This document shows positions 23,258-35,824 of a stretch of DNA of 64,000 nt, in pieces; position 1 is the first letter of the stretch; every line of letters begins with the position of its first letter. The notes below the pieces were generated by a model that saw only the letters and a list, made by a program, of their open reading frames with translations, made no database searches and was not told where the DNA came from. Both the position numbers and the translations under genes were made by a program. The DNA lies in the NCBI GenBank assembly GCA_902728285.1, contig CACVBU010001167.1, positions 31,657-95,656 on the forward strand. The letters run 5' to 3'. The stretch comes from Clytia hemisphaerica (Eukaryota > Cnidaria > Hydrozoa > Leptothecata > Clytiidae).

Positions 23258-25401
23258 ATGGAGGAAAAAATCGATGAAAATGACCAAGAATTGCCGCTTA
23301 AAAATGAGGTTTGCACCCCAGAAAAATGCATTATTAGAGAAGGAACAACACCAAAAGACACTCTGACCTGTAGGAAATGCCACCGAGATGTTCATTATGA
23401 TTGTTCTGAGCTACCAATCTACCAAATACAGATTTGCTTAACGTTTAAATCTCGATGTTTTCAATGCCAAAGTTGCGTTAAGATCTCGCCAGAGCTGATT
23501 GAACGAGTTGAAACATGCAAAAACACCAAAATCGAAGGACTTCAAAAGGAAATTAAAGCATGTGAAAACATCATGAAAGTACAAAATGAAGAAATTTCCC
23601 AACTGAAATCAAATGATGTGAACTTTCTTACAAAAGAAATCAAAGAAAGCCTGGAAACAAAGATGAGCATACTCGAGAAAAAGATAGAAACAAAGATCGA
23701 GAACATCTTAATCGAAAAGAAGCAAGAGGCGAAAGATGTTAGTTATGCTGAAGCTGTATCCAAACAGATGAATCAAAAACCAAATAAAGTGGAGAAAATA
23801 ACTCGATGTGAAACAGTCGGCAATCAACGATCCACAGCATGTAACCTAATTTTCCATGGAATCAAAGAACATCTAGAGGATTATTAGAGAAGGAACAACA
23901 CCAAAAGACACTCTGACCTGTAGGAAGTGCCACCGAGATGTTCATTATGATTGTTCTGAGCTACCAATCTACCAAATACAGATTTGCTTAACGTTTAAAT
24001 CTCGATGTTTTCAATGCCAAAGTTGCGTTAAGATCTCGCCAGAGCTGATTGAACGAGTTGAAACATGCAAAAACACCAAAATCGAAGGACTTCAAAAGGA
24101 AATTAAAGCATGTGAAAACATCATGAAAGTACAAAATGAAGAAATTTCCCAACTGAAATCAAATGATGTGAACTTTCTTACAAAAGAAATCAAAGAAAGC
24201 CTGGAAACAAAGATGAGCATACTCGAGAAAAAGATAGAAACAAAGATCGAGAACATCTTAATCGAAAAGAAGCAAGAGGCGAAAGATGTTAGTTATGCTG
24301 AAGCTGTATCCAAACAGATGAATCAAAAACCAAATAAGGTGGAGAAAATAACTCGATGTGAAACAGTCGGCAATCAACGATCCACAGCATGTAACCTAAT
24401 TTTCCATGGAATCAAAGAACATCTAGAGGATTATTAGAGAAGGAACAACACCAAAAGACACTCTGACCTGTAGGAAGTGCCACCGAGATGTTCATTATGA
24501 TTGTTCTGAGCTACCAATCTACCAAATACAGATTTGCTTAACGTTTAAATCTCGATGTTTTCAATGCCAAAGTTGCGTTAAGATCTCGCCAGAGCTGATT
24601 GAACGAGTTGAAACATGCAAAAACACCAACATCGAAGGACTTCAAAAGGAAATTAAAGCATGTGAAAACATCATGAAAGTACAAAATGAAGAAATTTCCC
24701 AACTGAAATCAAATGATGTGAACTTTCTTACAAAAGAAATCAAAGAAAGCCTGGAAACAAAGATGAGCATACTCGAGAAAAAGATAGAAACAAAGATCGA
24801 GAACATCTTAATCGAAAAGAAGCAAGAGGCGAAAGATGTTAGTTATGCTGAAGCTGTATCCAAACAGATGAATCAAAAACCAAATAAGGTGGAGAAAATA
24901 ACTCGATGTGAAACAGTCGGCAATCAACGATCCACAGCATGTAACCTAATTTTCCATGGAATCAAAGAACATCTAGAGGATCCCGAGAATACAACGAAAA
25001 TCTACGACGAGAAATTTATCAAGTACAGAATCCTTGGATTACAACTGGGTATCAAGGACATAAAAATTATAAACACACAGAGGATTGGAGTGTTCACGGA
25101 AGAGAGAGAGGAGGAAGGGAGGTATCGACCAATCAAGGTAGTATTCGAAAATGAAGAAGACAAGAACAAAGTCTTGAGAGCCATCACGAAATACAAAGGC
25201 CCTCCTTCATCCTATCGAGCAACAGAAGACCTCACAATTATTGAACGATTGGCAATCAAAGAATTGTGCAAGAGAGCACATGAGCTCAATGCTCAAATGA
25301 AAGACAAAAACATTCAATTTAAAGTCAGGGGAAGCCCCAGAACAAAACTTTACCTAAAGAAAATTGTAACAACAAGCGATTGTAAAAAGACAGGTTCTTA
25401 G
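23258..25401 (+). pseudogene. LINE ORF1-like gene with 550-bp triplication
   Basis: The ORF starts at 23258 and encodes a PHD-like Cys/His finger (CTPEKC, CRKC, HYDC, FQCQSC). A long charged coiled coil follows, then an L1-ORF1-like RNA-binding region (VFTEEREEEGRYRPIKVVFE). A 550-bp segment is present three times head to tail (23331-23880, 23881-24430, 24431-24980). Because 550 is not a multiple of three, the frame ends at HLEDY-stop in copies 1 and 2. With one copy the ORF would be intact at 347 codons. ORF1 proteins coat LINE RNA. No reverse transcriptase ORF follows; AATAAA sites lie just after the stop. It could be a stand-alone relic or a non-autonomous element. Confidence 0.75.
23331..24980. 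repeat. Three tandem 550-bp units
   Basis: Units begin TTATTAGAGAAGGAACAACA at 23331, 23881 and 24431. Only a few substitutions distinguish them (for example AGGAAATGC in unit 1 against AGGAAGTGC in units 2 and 3, and CACCAACATC in unit 3). The array is therefore very young or partly an assembly product. Confidence 0.95.
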
Positions 25402-26110
25402 AGGCCCACGGCGTGCCTTGAACCTCAATCCTTTAATAAATAAATGTGTTATTGTGCTGCGCTAGATTTTACCTTAGTAAGTGCGTCCATCTTTAGAACA
25501 TTATTCGAGAATGTTCTAGAAGTTTCAATCACTTTCGTTTCCACACCGACCACCGTGAAAGCCTATCGTAATACTTCCACTATGCGAAATTAATAAGACA
25601 AACGACCATACAGACAATCAGCTCCCTATACATTATTTTTCTCATTATTATCATTTTTGTTTCTTTTAACATAGGCTAGTACCTCTGGCGATATAACTTT
25701 AGTTCCTAGCGGGGGGGGGGACTATTATATCTATGTTAGTATTGTTATGTAGTATATGTTTGTTAGTGCACTTGTGATCTTTTCAAATAATGAAAAAAAA
25801 TACTGTAAGGAAATTATGAGAAACCTAATTTTTTCTTTTATGAACAAGAAATGACGCTTTAATACCATATTACGCCATATTACAGGCACAGGTGACTAAA
25901 TTTTTATAATGTTACTATAGCAGCGCTATTAGAACATTCCAAAAAAAGCTCGCTTTTTATCCTGTAACTATTGTGTGTTACTTTTATCATCTTTCTAATA
26001 TTCTGATTCCTTCTATTGGTCAGCATCTTTCTTTTCTTCTAATATAATAGCCTGATGCCGCCTGAGGCCAGGGGGATACTTAGACAAATTGAGATGTTAT
26101 TTACGTTCTC
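25402..26110. other. Intergenic, no gene
   Basis: AT-rich sequence with one G run near 25710. AATAAATAAATG just after the ORF1 stop may serve as its polyadenylation signal. Nothing else is recognised. Confidence 0.35.
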
Positions 26111-26111
26111 T

Positions 26112-26745
26112 TCTACAGTACATTGATTGGATAATATTTTTCCTGTGTGATTATGACGCAATTATATCCTTCTTTTTGTTAAAAGCGCCAAAGAAACTAA
26201 ACCACTGCCAGACGAATCCGGAAAAAATAGATCAATATTACATTCTGGGACACCCTACACTCAACAACAAGTAACACCCAAGTAGGTAATATTCTATTTT
26301 TAAAAGGCAGTATTACGTACACTTCGTAAATCAGCGATAAGCCGCTTTGACTGATCCACGCAATTCCAATATGTGTACTTAGCGGGAAACAACCATTATA
26401 CTTCGATGGCTATTCAAGTTATAGAAAGACATTTCATGTTTTGAGATGATACTCGATTCTTTTTTACATAACTTTGATTGGATAATATTTTTCCTGTGCA
26501 ATTATACAACAATTATATCCTTCTTGTTAAAAGCGCCAAAGAATCTAATCCCTACAAAAACAAATCAGGAAAAAATAGTTTTTCGGGTTTCTTTAAACTT
26601 TCGTTGCTGGGACGATAAATATATAAATTAACAAGAAACGTTTTTAGTAACATCGAATTAGGTAATAAATATTCTTTGAAAAGGAAGCATTACGTATACT
26701 TTGCAAAGGAGCGAAACACCGCTCGACTGATCCACCTAATTCCCT
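26112..26745. repeat. Duplicated upstream region of the lectin gene
   Basis: The segment near 26112-26370 recurs near 26470-26745. Shared blocks in the same order include TTGATTGGATAATATTTTTC, GTTAAAAGCGCCAAAGAA, AATTAGGTAAT/AAGTAGGTAAT, ATTACGTA and CTGATCCAC. The period is about 355 bases and the copies have diverged. The second copy ends about 110 bases before the start codon at 26859, so this may be a duplicated promoter or enhancer. That role is inferred from position. Confidence 0.75.
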
Positions 26746-26858
26746 TGTCAGCTAAATCAACCCGAAAAACAGCCTATAAAAGACAAAATGAAGCCACAAA
26801 ATACATCATAAAGTTCATCGACTCAAGCTACTTGAAGATAATTCGGACACACATAACT

Positions 26859-29800
26859 ATGAAATTACTCTTGAAAATAATAATATTGACAGGGAGCTTT
26901 CTTTCAGTAGAGAGTCAACAAACTTGTGCGGCTTTCACAGCAGCAGAAGCTTCTTCAGCTCTTTGGTCTTGTGACCGTAAGTATCATAACACCGTTATTT
27001 CATTGCAACAAACCTTTAAGGAAAAATAATCATTGTAAAAATAGCACTCAGAACAATTTTAGAGCATCCCTCAACTCCCAAAGGGGGAGGTCACTCAGGC
27101 AAAAATAGGGTAAGAGAAGGCGCTGCTGATCAGTGTCCCTTTTTATTTTCCAGCTTAAATAATATCTTAAAGGTTAAAAATTCAACGAGTTTTTTGAATT
27201 GTATCCTACAGGGTTGTTTTATCGGTCCTTTACACTATTTTTTAGGGCGGGTTTTGAGAAAAATATCAAATATGTTTCCAGCAGGGTCCTGATTTCGTCA
27301 CGAACCAAATTTCGTCGAAATAATGTCTGACATGATCCAATTTTTATTAAAAATATGTTTCTGATAGGGTGCAGCAGATTTTCTGATAAACTAAAGACAA
27401 GTCTTTTAAAATTCAAACCCGTACACAGTATCTTAGCCCAATTAAGGTTCTGGAAAATGCAATGAAAACACTAAAGCTTTTTTTTATTCATGATGTAATT
27501 CATTACTGGGAGAAATGATGTAATTGTTTTTTATTCTCAAAGCTTCGGGAAGACCGTATTATTATAGTGATGACCAACTAAACTTTGATGCAGCAAGAGC
27601 AGCATGCCAAGCATTGACACCATTCAATGGAAAACAATTTGATATCGTTGTCATAGAAACTCAAGCAGAGCTGGACTTTATTGTCGCCGATCCTGCATTT
27701 ACGTAAGGGCTAACTTCTTAAATTCACCGTTGCTTTTCCTAAAAATATCACGATCTCGGACTTGAAATATGTTTTAAAAATTCTTAATACATATTTTAGA
27801 AAATTGTATATTGAAGACTTTTGGTGCAGTAGAAAATTCTTTATTTTTTCCTCTTTATTTTCGGAGATTATTGGAGATTATTGAAGATTTTAAAGCTTTG
27901 AAATCACCCACTTAATAAAATTATCCTTCCTTACTTTTCAATATTTTTCACGAACTGCCAATTTTTTGGAATAGATTTATTAGAGGATCTTAATTAAAGT
28001 CTGTCTAAATATAACCTGAAGCAGTGACGAAACGAAGCTATAATTTTTGAGAGAATTTAAACTAGATAGCGGTAACTTTAAGCGGTAATTTTAACAAAAT
28101 TCGCCAAATCAAACCGCCGCCAAAATTTCAAAAACCGACCATTCACCAAATTTAACAAATAGGAAGATCATGTAAGAAATAACAACTTTTCAGTATATTT
28201 TATAGTTATATTACCTATTGTAGTATCTCAAAATTTGCAATTTGCCAAATCAAATCCCCGCCTAAAATTGTATTTTGGCCAATCATCAAATCAAATCCAC
28301 GTCAAAATTAATTCACTTTAAGGTTATTAATCTGATATTTAAGTATATAAAAATAACGATCATAGCACACTTCCACAAGAAATTGATTGTTTTCTTTTTC
28401 ATCTCCATTTTCAAAATCTTTTTCTATTTTGCAATAATCCACTCTTAAATATTATTTCAACGAGAACAAAACTAACTCATCCGAATCAAAAGTTACATTC
28501 TCTTTTGTCTCCGAGCGCGCTGCAGATTATATTGAGACAAACTTTAGTTCAGTATTTTTAATTTAAATAATATGAATGATTCCCTCTTTTTAATCAGAAG
28601 ACGCATTGAAGGGGTGGGGGGTGGTTCAAGGGGTCTCCGATACCGATGTGTACCGGACAGAGAAAAGGCCATAACCGTGTCACCTAAAAGTCAGAACAAC
28701 CCCCATTAATGTAATAATTCTACTTTTCAGGACTAATAGACGGTACATTGGACTACAAGCACAAGCATTTTCGGACCCGCCAGTGATGTGCGACTATAAA
28801 TGGCTCAATGGTGCCCCGGTAACTCTTGACTTTCCTTTCGACAATGAACTTCCAACTAACCCCGATCCTGTGGTTCCACGATGTGTCTTTTTAGATAAAA
28901 GAGATCCACCAAGCATCTTACAACGAAGGTGTACCAGGCTAAAGAGATACATTTGTGAAGTATCGTGAGTAATATATTTTTTCAAAAATTTCCAGTCTCA
29001 CTTCAATCCCCCTGAAAAAGAATAAACATACATCAAAAGAATATGAGAGTAATATATAACACATAATAATACGTATAATACATATAACACCCGTCATATG
29101 CTCATTTCCCTTAAGTGTTTTTCCTTAAGTGCGCTGAGAGCATAATCAAAATACCATCAAAATGTTTATTAAAAAGTGTCAATTCCAATGATAAAATGAC
29201 AAAAGAAAGTGTCATTATTTTTCTAGCTCTATAAATTTTTCTCTACGAATTTTTTTAGGCTAAAATGACTGTCAAACTCATATCCTTTTATACAATAAGC
29301 ATCACTTGCAGTATGATCAATATTTTTTAGGGAATTTGTTTGACAATTGTGTTTAAAGATCTTGTCAATATTTTTACAAAAACGTGTCATGTTGTCAAAC
29401 AATGATGGCATAGCTGAACTAACTATTTTGGCTTTGCTAGCCAGCACCTTACCATTTTCATGATCTTAAAAGCTGATAATATGTTAGGTACTGGCTAATT
29501 TGAAATTTGTACTTTTGAGCTACATTAATTTAATTTTAAAATTTTCGGTTGCCGTAGATTTCATAACAACTCGCCAACTTCTCAACTCGAGAACTTAGTA
29601 GTAAGTAAGTAGTAACTAGCAATTTCTGAACTCGAAAAATACCCTGCCTCTGTCGGCACTGCACTACAACAAACACAATTTTGTAAAAATAGTTTATTTC
29701 GGCTATTCTTAACGATTTTTGACAAGAAAGGAAACACAATTTGAAATTTTCCATTACTTTTTAATTGTCACGAAAGTTACTTTTTATCAGTTAGATTCAT

Positions 29801-30623
29801 TGCCTAGATTCATAAAATCCACCATGATACATTGCATTTACTACATTTTCATCTGATGGACAACTAAAAAAAGTCAACAGCGTTTTCTTCACTTACCAAC
29901 CTGAAGGCAAAGACATCAGTTTTAGTAAAACCATTATTATATTGAAGAACGTTTATTCACTTTTCTTTTTTCTAGCGCACCTTATGTGTCAGCTTGTGAA
30001 AAAGTCAAGACCAGATTTTTCCAAATCGACGAAGGCACCGAACAACTTTCATTTGAAGACGCCCAAACGGCTTGCATGGAAAATGACGCCAATTTGATCA
30101 CTGTGAAATCGCTCAAAGAAAACATGTGTGCTTTTGATAAATATGTGGCCTGCGAATCGTAAGTTTCGAATAGTTTCGTCGGTGAAAGAAATTTATCGCT
30201 ACTACCTAATTACCTTGAAAAACATTGCAATCTACTAATTGTTGTCTACGAAATTAGCTATTTAGCAGGACATTGTGAAATTCTTCTCTCTTATTTATCT
30301 TTAGCTCAATTTGGCTTGGCCTAGTCAGCAATTTGGAAAAGAACAAATTTCATTGGATTGACAACGACATATCTCCTTATCGAAATTGGTGTAGTGGAGT
30401 TAGTCCAGCCCCTGGCACTGAAGGTTGTATTTTATTGCGTTTTGACAACCCTTCATTTACAACAACAGGTTGTTTTGAGCTGGTTGAGGATTGTGTTACT
30501 CCACAAAGTTTTGTTTGTGAAGCCAATACCCTTTGTGATAAAAATGGTTTTCAAACTCTCACTAAAGTCATTTCGAAAATCATTCAAGGAACAAAGAACG
30601 ACTGCAAATCTTGCCGCCATTAG
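26859..30623 (+). CDS. Secreted protein with two C-type-lectin-like domains
   Basis: Five exons (26859-26976, 27543-27702, 28731-28964, 29976-30158, 30305-30623) join in phase to 337 residues. Residues 1-19 form a signal peptide, with cleavage likely before QQTC. Lectin-like domain 1 spans about 23-171 (PYYYSDDQLNFDAARAAC, RRYIGLQ, YKWLNG, RYICEVS). Domain 2 spans about 178-304 (FEDAQTACMENDANLITV, SIWLGL, FHWID, FVCE). A basic Cys-containing tail ends the protein. The later exon borders share phase 2, so domains could be shuffled. Neither domain shows the EPN or QPD plus WND set that binds Ca2+ and sugar, so protein or lipid ligands are as likely. AATAAA lies at 30837. An adhesive or immune role is plausible but not shown. 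Confidence 0.88.
27045..27425. repeat. Decayed repeat in lectin intron 1
   Basis: Blocks built on CAGGGT/TAGGGT followed by T-rich sequence recur here, with GCGCTGCTGATCAGTGTCCC near 27120. They resemble the interior of the 4830-5134 element (GCTCCGCTGATCAGGGTACC). It is probably a degraded relative. Confidence 0.45.
27994..28547. mobile_element. TTAA-flanked MITE, diverged copy
   Basis: Lies in lectin intron 2. The left end reads TTAAAGTCTGTCTAAATATA, the right end ATTGAGACAAACTTTAG. Both match the better-kept copy at 35467-35824. The interior has AT-rich repeats of GCCAAATCAAA(T/C)C. Confidence 0.6.
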
Positions 30624-33334
30624 AATCTTCCGAAAAATGAAAACCCAGACCTGTCATTGATGATTTTTTAACTATAACTTTTTTCATATATTGTAGTTGA
30701 ACACCATTTAAAAGAGTGCTCGATAACTATTTAGAGCAAATTTATAAATTTATTTCAAAATTTTACGGTTAAAAAACTAAAAGGAATTGTCTTCAAAACC
30801 AAGTAATTTAAAAATGTACAATCACCTCGCTGGAAAATAAAGATGAAGCAAAATACATTGGTCTCACCGAAAACACCTTCAAAACGCGGTTACACAAAAT
30901 CATTTTTTTGAAACATTTTTAAACATTTTTTACTTCTCTCCAATTGTTTATAGCGATTACTTTTAATTACTTTTAATTACTTTCTACTCTTCTGAATCTG
31001 TATAATCTTTAAAATGTTTTTACTTGTACGTCTGACGATTGCCGTAAGGCATGAATGAAACTTGAACAATATTTTTCAATACGTGTTTCACTTTTTTCAG
31101 TCTTTTTTCATGTATGATCAGTCAGCACTTAAAAGTCTATTTCCATCTTAGCAGCGCCGACTTTGCCTTCTGATCTGTAAGATACATCAGGCTATTTATG
31201 TTTATCTATTTATTTAACAAAATTTGTGAGAGAACCCTGTCATTTACTCATTATGATGCAATTAAATTAATGTATTTCAATGTCTAGTTTGTATTTTAAT
31301 AAACCTTTTTTGTCTACAATACTATAATCTTTCAAAAGCACACAATGTAACATCGTCATTCAATTGTCAACATCCCAACACGACTTTTCCCTTGTTATCA
31401 AATACTGAAATGAACCCAATATGGCTTCTACAAACCCAAAGTCTAAATCTCACTCAGCACTGCGTACTGCACCCTGGCTGAGCGTGAAAAATTCAAGAAC
31501 AATAAGTTACATGTCGAATACAGTAGACTGGAGTCGTTTGTAATGCGTGTAATACATTAGTATAGGCGTTTTCTGATAATACGATTATTGTTACGGGGTT
31601 TATGACTAAAATCTTTCTCTATTACTTTTTGCTTTATTTCTGCTAGACTACATGTTGAATGGGCCTACCCGAAGATTGATGTAAGATGAAAATAGGAAAA
31701 AAAAGACAACAGATAGAAAAATGCTGACTAAAAAAACAAGTTCATAGCACTTTCCAATCATGAAATATGTGGGGGTTTATCTAGACTGGAGTCGTTTATA
31801 ATGCATGTAATACTAATAATAAACCAGCCGAGGCTGGAAGGTCAGCCAATAGAGCTTAGCTAGATAGCTTTAATAAGTGGGTTAACAGATGTAAGAGATG
31901 TACTGAAACAGAGTAGACTAAAAATGTTGAATAATGTACAAAATGTGAAACATTTGATAACTTGATTTAAAATTATTTAAAACAAGCCTGAGAGCTCCTT
32001 CAACCCCCCCCCCACGAGAAGCTCAAAGTATACTTCTCTTTAGCATTGTAGCAATGTTTCTATAACATCAAACAATTAAGCTATAGTTCATTACTATAAA
32101 ATAAAAGAGAAACAGTGTAATTAAACTTTTTGTTAATTTCATTCCAGTCAGTTATGATACATTTTTTCTGTTGAATGTAGACAATATCCATATCTGACCA
32201 AAGTGTTATATTAGAAATAAATAAGAAAATTGCCAAAACGTCAGAACCAAAATAAAGATATCCATCAAATATACACAGAAACTGTACTTTTTGTTTTACT
32301 TGATAAAACTCCAATAACACTTTAAACTAACAAGCTACAAACTTTAAGTCACAAAGCGCAAACTCCAGAAAAACACAATTTGCATCAAAATCTTTGCAAA
32401 ACGTAGTTCATATTTATAACATTTCAACAGGAACTGTATTTTGGTAGACTTGGTCAAATTACAGAAACCATTTGTCAGTTGTCTGCAAGGCCAATGAGTA
32501 CGTAAAAACTGACTGCTATTCAGTCAAAGCCATAATTTGGCAAGGTCAGAAAAACATAATTTACATCCAGTCTTCGTAAATAAATTTTGTAGTTTAGTAC
32601 CGTCAAGTTACACAACATGCACACAACCATCTTGAAGACTTTGCTGGTCGCAAATGATACAGTAATCGAAAGCAAAACTTAAAATTCATAACTATTCAGG
32701 GAAGCTCATTTTTCCCCCATTTTGCTTTAAACTCCCTTTTGATTGGTCTATGAATTTGGGCGATCGCTTTACCGCCTTGACAGAATAAACACACGACCAT
32801 AATAAATAAATTCAACAGGGCAGCGGAGTAGCAATTAATTTCAACTGGGAGTCCTCTCTTCTGTGCCAAGCACTGGCAGTGTTTTTTAAACTTTAAAACA
32901 ATGTTAAATGAAGACCAGATGGATCTGTTTGTTATGACTGTGCAAGTTGTGACGTGAGTGCAACAAGAACTGTATACATTAATATTAATATAATTGATCA
33001 AATTTCAAAGACCATTTGTCATAATTTTGCAAGTCCAATAATAGGAGATGTGATGTCATCATTTGGTTCCCGTCATCTGACCGACCCTGATTTACGGTCA
33101 GCAGGTAGAGTTGGAGAGTCGAAAAGCTTTTCCGCTGCTTTGCTGGATTTCCAATGTCGACCTCTGCACGCTCTGTGTTTACAAGTTTTCAAATCGAAGT
33201 AGCGAGCCGCATGCTAATGGAGAGTAAACCGAAAACCAGTTTATCCACGGTTTCTCAATTTCTTAATTCGGATCAGTCCACACGGATTCCCTTTCAACAA
33301 GATGTATAGCTGCTTCTTAAAAGAAAAATATTTT
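30624..33334. other. Intergenic, repeat remnants only
   Basis: No coding exon is recognised. Two same-direction remnants of the 14999-15405 MITE end (TAGACTGGAGTCGTTT) lie near 31528 and 31785. Weakly similar blocks (ATAAAACTCCAATAACA near 32303 and a relative near 33448) hint at another old repeat. 33040-33200 is relatively GC-rich without a supported gene. Confidence 0.4.
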
Positions 33335-33375
33335 CGACCGACCGACCGACCGACCGACCGACCGACCGACCGACC
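33335..33375. repeat. (CGAC)n microsatellite
   Basis: About ten uninterrupted CGAC units followed by an A run. Confidence 0.95.
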
Positions 33376-33956
33376 AAAAAAGCACGATTGCATCCAGGCT
33401 TTATCAAATTTAGACAGTAGCTGTACTTTTGTAAACTTTATAAAATTCCAATAACATTATAACACCATCAATCCCACCTAGAGGAAACAAGAAAAATATG
33501 TTTTTATTGCAAAAACTAATAAAAAGCAGCAATAAAAAGTATCAGAAAATTCAACATAAACAAAAACTTGAGCAAACGGCTTTAAACCTTCAAAAAATGT
33601 AGAAAAAGAATCCCCTTGATGAAAATCATGTGTTTGATTTGCCGAGTTAAAAAAATAAATGACAGAAATTGAAGCTTGCAACAGATTTACACTGGAAATA
33701 CTTTGGTACAACACTGACTTATCACATCTGACTTATCGCTTGAGCCGCCATCTTGAAACACCACATTATGATAAACAACGCACGCTAAAAGTACCCAAAA
33801 AGTTAACCCGATCGGAAGAATGTTTAGAAATCAAAGTGAGATCGATCGGGAAATCGGATTTTTTTTTTGCCGTCTTATCATGATGATGATGATGGAAGAA
33901 CCGAATTTTACGGATTTGAATGCTCAGCTTAGGGTGACCAATAAACACAAATAATG

Positions 33957-34293
33957 ATACGGGATTTAGTTTGTATAAACGACTGGAAGAATCCGGTGTT
34001 CCAGCCTTATAGATACCGGGCCTAGCTACGCAGAAACTTGCGTAGCGAAAAAACAATTTATCAAGCAACAACAAACTCTCAAAATAAAATCAACTCAAAT
34101 GAAACATTTTTAACACACAAATCCACACACATTTTATTTTCAAGAACTTTCTTTGAGCGGGAAAAAATTTTGATTGCGATATTGACACTTTTTTTTTGTT
34201 TGGAGTTAGTGCACAAAGGTTTCTAGACGACTAAAATTTACTTTTTTGCTTTTTTCTAATATGTCTGAATTAGTCGTCTAGCTTGCTAGACTA
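33957..34293. mobile_element. Reversed partial copy of the TAGTCTAGC MITE
   Basis: This is the reverse complement of about 14999-15345. Shared blocks include GGGATTTAGTTTGTATAAAC, CTACGCAGAAACTTGCGTAG and GTCGTCTAGCTTGCTAGACT. The other terminus is missing, so it is a truncated copy. Confidence 0.8.
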
Positions 34294-35137
34294 GGGTTTA
34301 TCTAAAGAATCCTGCATTAATAAAAATAAACAAAAAGAACGACAAAATTCATAAAGAACGACATATTTCGCCGTCCACAACCCCCACCAAAAGTGACTGT
34401 ACGACCCCTGTAAATTCATTTATCTTTGTTTATCACGGGAATTAACTGCATGTGGTTTGAAAGAAGGACAAATTACGCATGCGTGTTACAATGCAGGATT
34501 CTTTAGAGGAACAAACTGATATTATTCAAAATAGGTTGAGAGGTTGATTTTGTTATGGAGCATTACACTAAGAAAAGATTCTGGTTTGTAGTAAACTAAT
34601 AGGAGACTAGGTCAAAGCAATAAAATTTGAAGTTATTCACTGGTCAAAATTTAAATTTGAAAGCATTTTCAAAGCATCAGAAGGAACGGGTAGGAAAAAA
34701 AGAACCTTCTCACCTACCAAACAAGTCAGTAATCACTCTGCTGCTGGAACCAAACCACCATCTTGCATGCTAGTAAAGTAGAGATAGGATAATTAATCGA
34801 GTCACCTTTTTGACAAAAATATGTAATAGTCTAATCTTACCGAAAAGATCACATGAATTAACTATATTTGATGTTTCACTGCAATATCTGATGTTATGGG
34901 TACCATCTAAAGTTCTTTAAAAAAATATCAAAATAAACCTCAGGCTATTTTTCCCAAATTACCAGAAAACCTCCGGATTAGTCTTGTATTACAGAAACAT
35001 CAGAGAAAGCTTATTATTTTAAAAATTAAATTTATTTATTTTCCGCGATTTTTGTATGTTATAGTAAAATCGTCAATAAATAAAAGTTTAAACTAATTCG
35101 AAACGAATAACAACATTCATAAATTCTTAGAAAATTG

Positions 35138-35434
35138 GGCTATTCCAGAAATAGTCTGTACCCCCTAATGTTGAGGAGGTGTGACGTCCAGGGTGGTCTG
35201 GAAAATAAAAAATCTGGTCTGGTTTTTTGAATGATAAAATCTAGGGTAGTCAGTAAAATCAGGTTGAAAATCCAGGGTGATCAGTATAATGAGGTCGAAA
35301 ATCCAGGGCGGTCCGAAGAAATGGGAGAAAAAAATCCAAGTGGGTCCTGAAAAATTGGAAAAAAATCCAGGGGGTCACCTTTTAAAAAAAAGATCTCCTC
35401 AACATAGGGGGTACAAATTTTTTCTGGAATAGCC
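35138..35434. mobile_element. TIR element with internal ~45-bp repeats
   Basis: The ends GGCTATTCCAGAAATAGTCT and TTTTTTCTGGAATAGCC are inverted, followed by GTACCCCCTAATGTTGAGGA and its near complement. Inside, AAAATCCAGGG(T/C)GGTC blocks repeat about every 45 bases. A relative lies at 43103-43372. Confidence 0.75.
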
Positions 35435-35466
35435 TATTTCGAATCTGTGTTTAAAGCCTATTAACT

Positions 35467-35824
35467 TTAAAGTCTGTCTCGATATAATTTGCATCGGAGA
35501 CAAAAAGCCTTTTATAGAATTCGACTTGAACAGTGGTTTTGTGCTTGTTGGAAAGATAAAATGGAGCGGTTCTAAAATTGAAGATTTTCAGATTTAAAAA
35601 TGAAGATTATAGCACTATTCTACAAGAAGTTGATTTTTTCTTCTTCTTCATTTTTCATCTTCATTTATTCACTTTTTTGAAGTTTTTATTTTTTGATGAT
35701 ATTCCACTCGTGATTAGCTTTTTAACAAGCACAAACCCGCTATCTAATTGGAATTCTATCAAAAGTTGCATCTTTTTTTGTCTCTGCCAGTCTCTGATGC
35801 AAATTATATTGAGACTGACTTTAA
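35467..35824. mobile_element. piggyBac-like MITE with TTAA ends
   Basis: The ends are TTAA-AGTCTGTCTCGATATA and ATATTGAGACTGACT-TTAA. A second inverted pair lies inside (CATCGGAGACAAAAAG, TTTTTGTCTCTGCC). TTAA at both borders is the piggyBac target duplication. Two other copies in the window support the family. Confidence 0.75.

Noticed and set aside
33040-33200. GC-richer stretch considered as a first exon or promoter
   Set aside because: No ORF with a fitting donor and no downstream exon chain on the plus strand.
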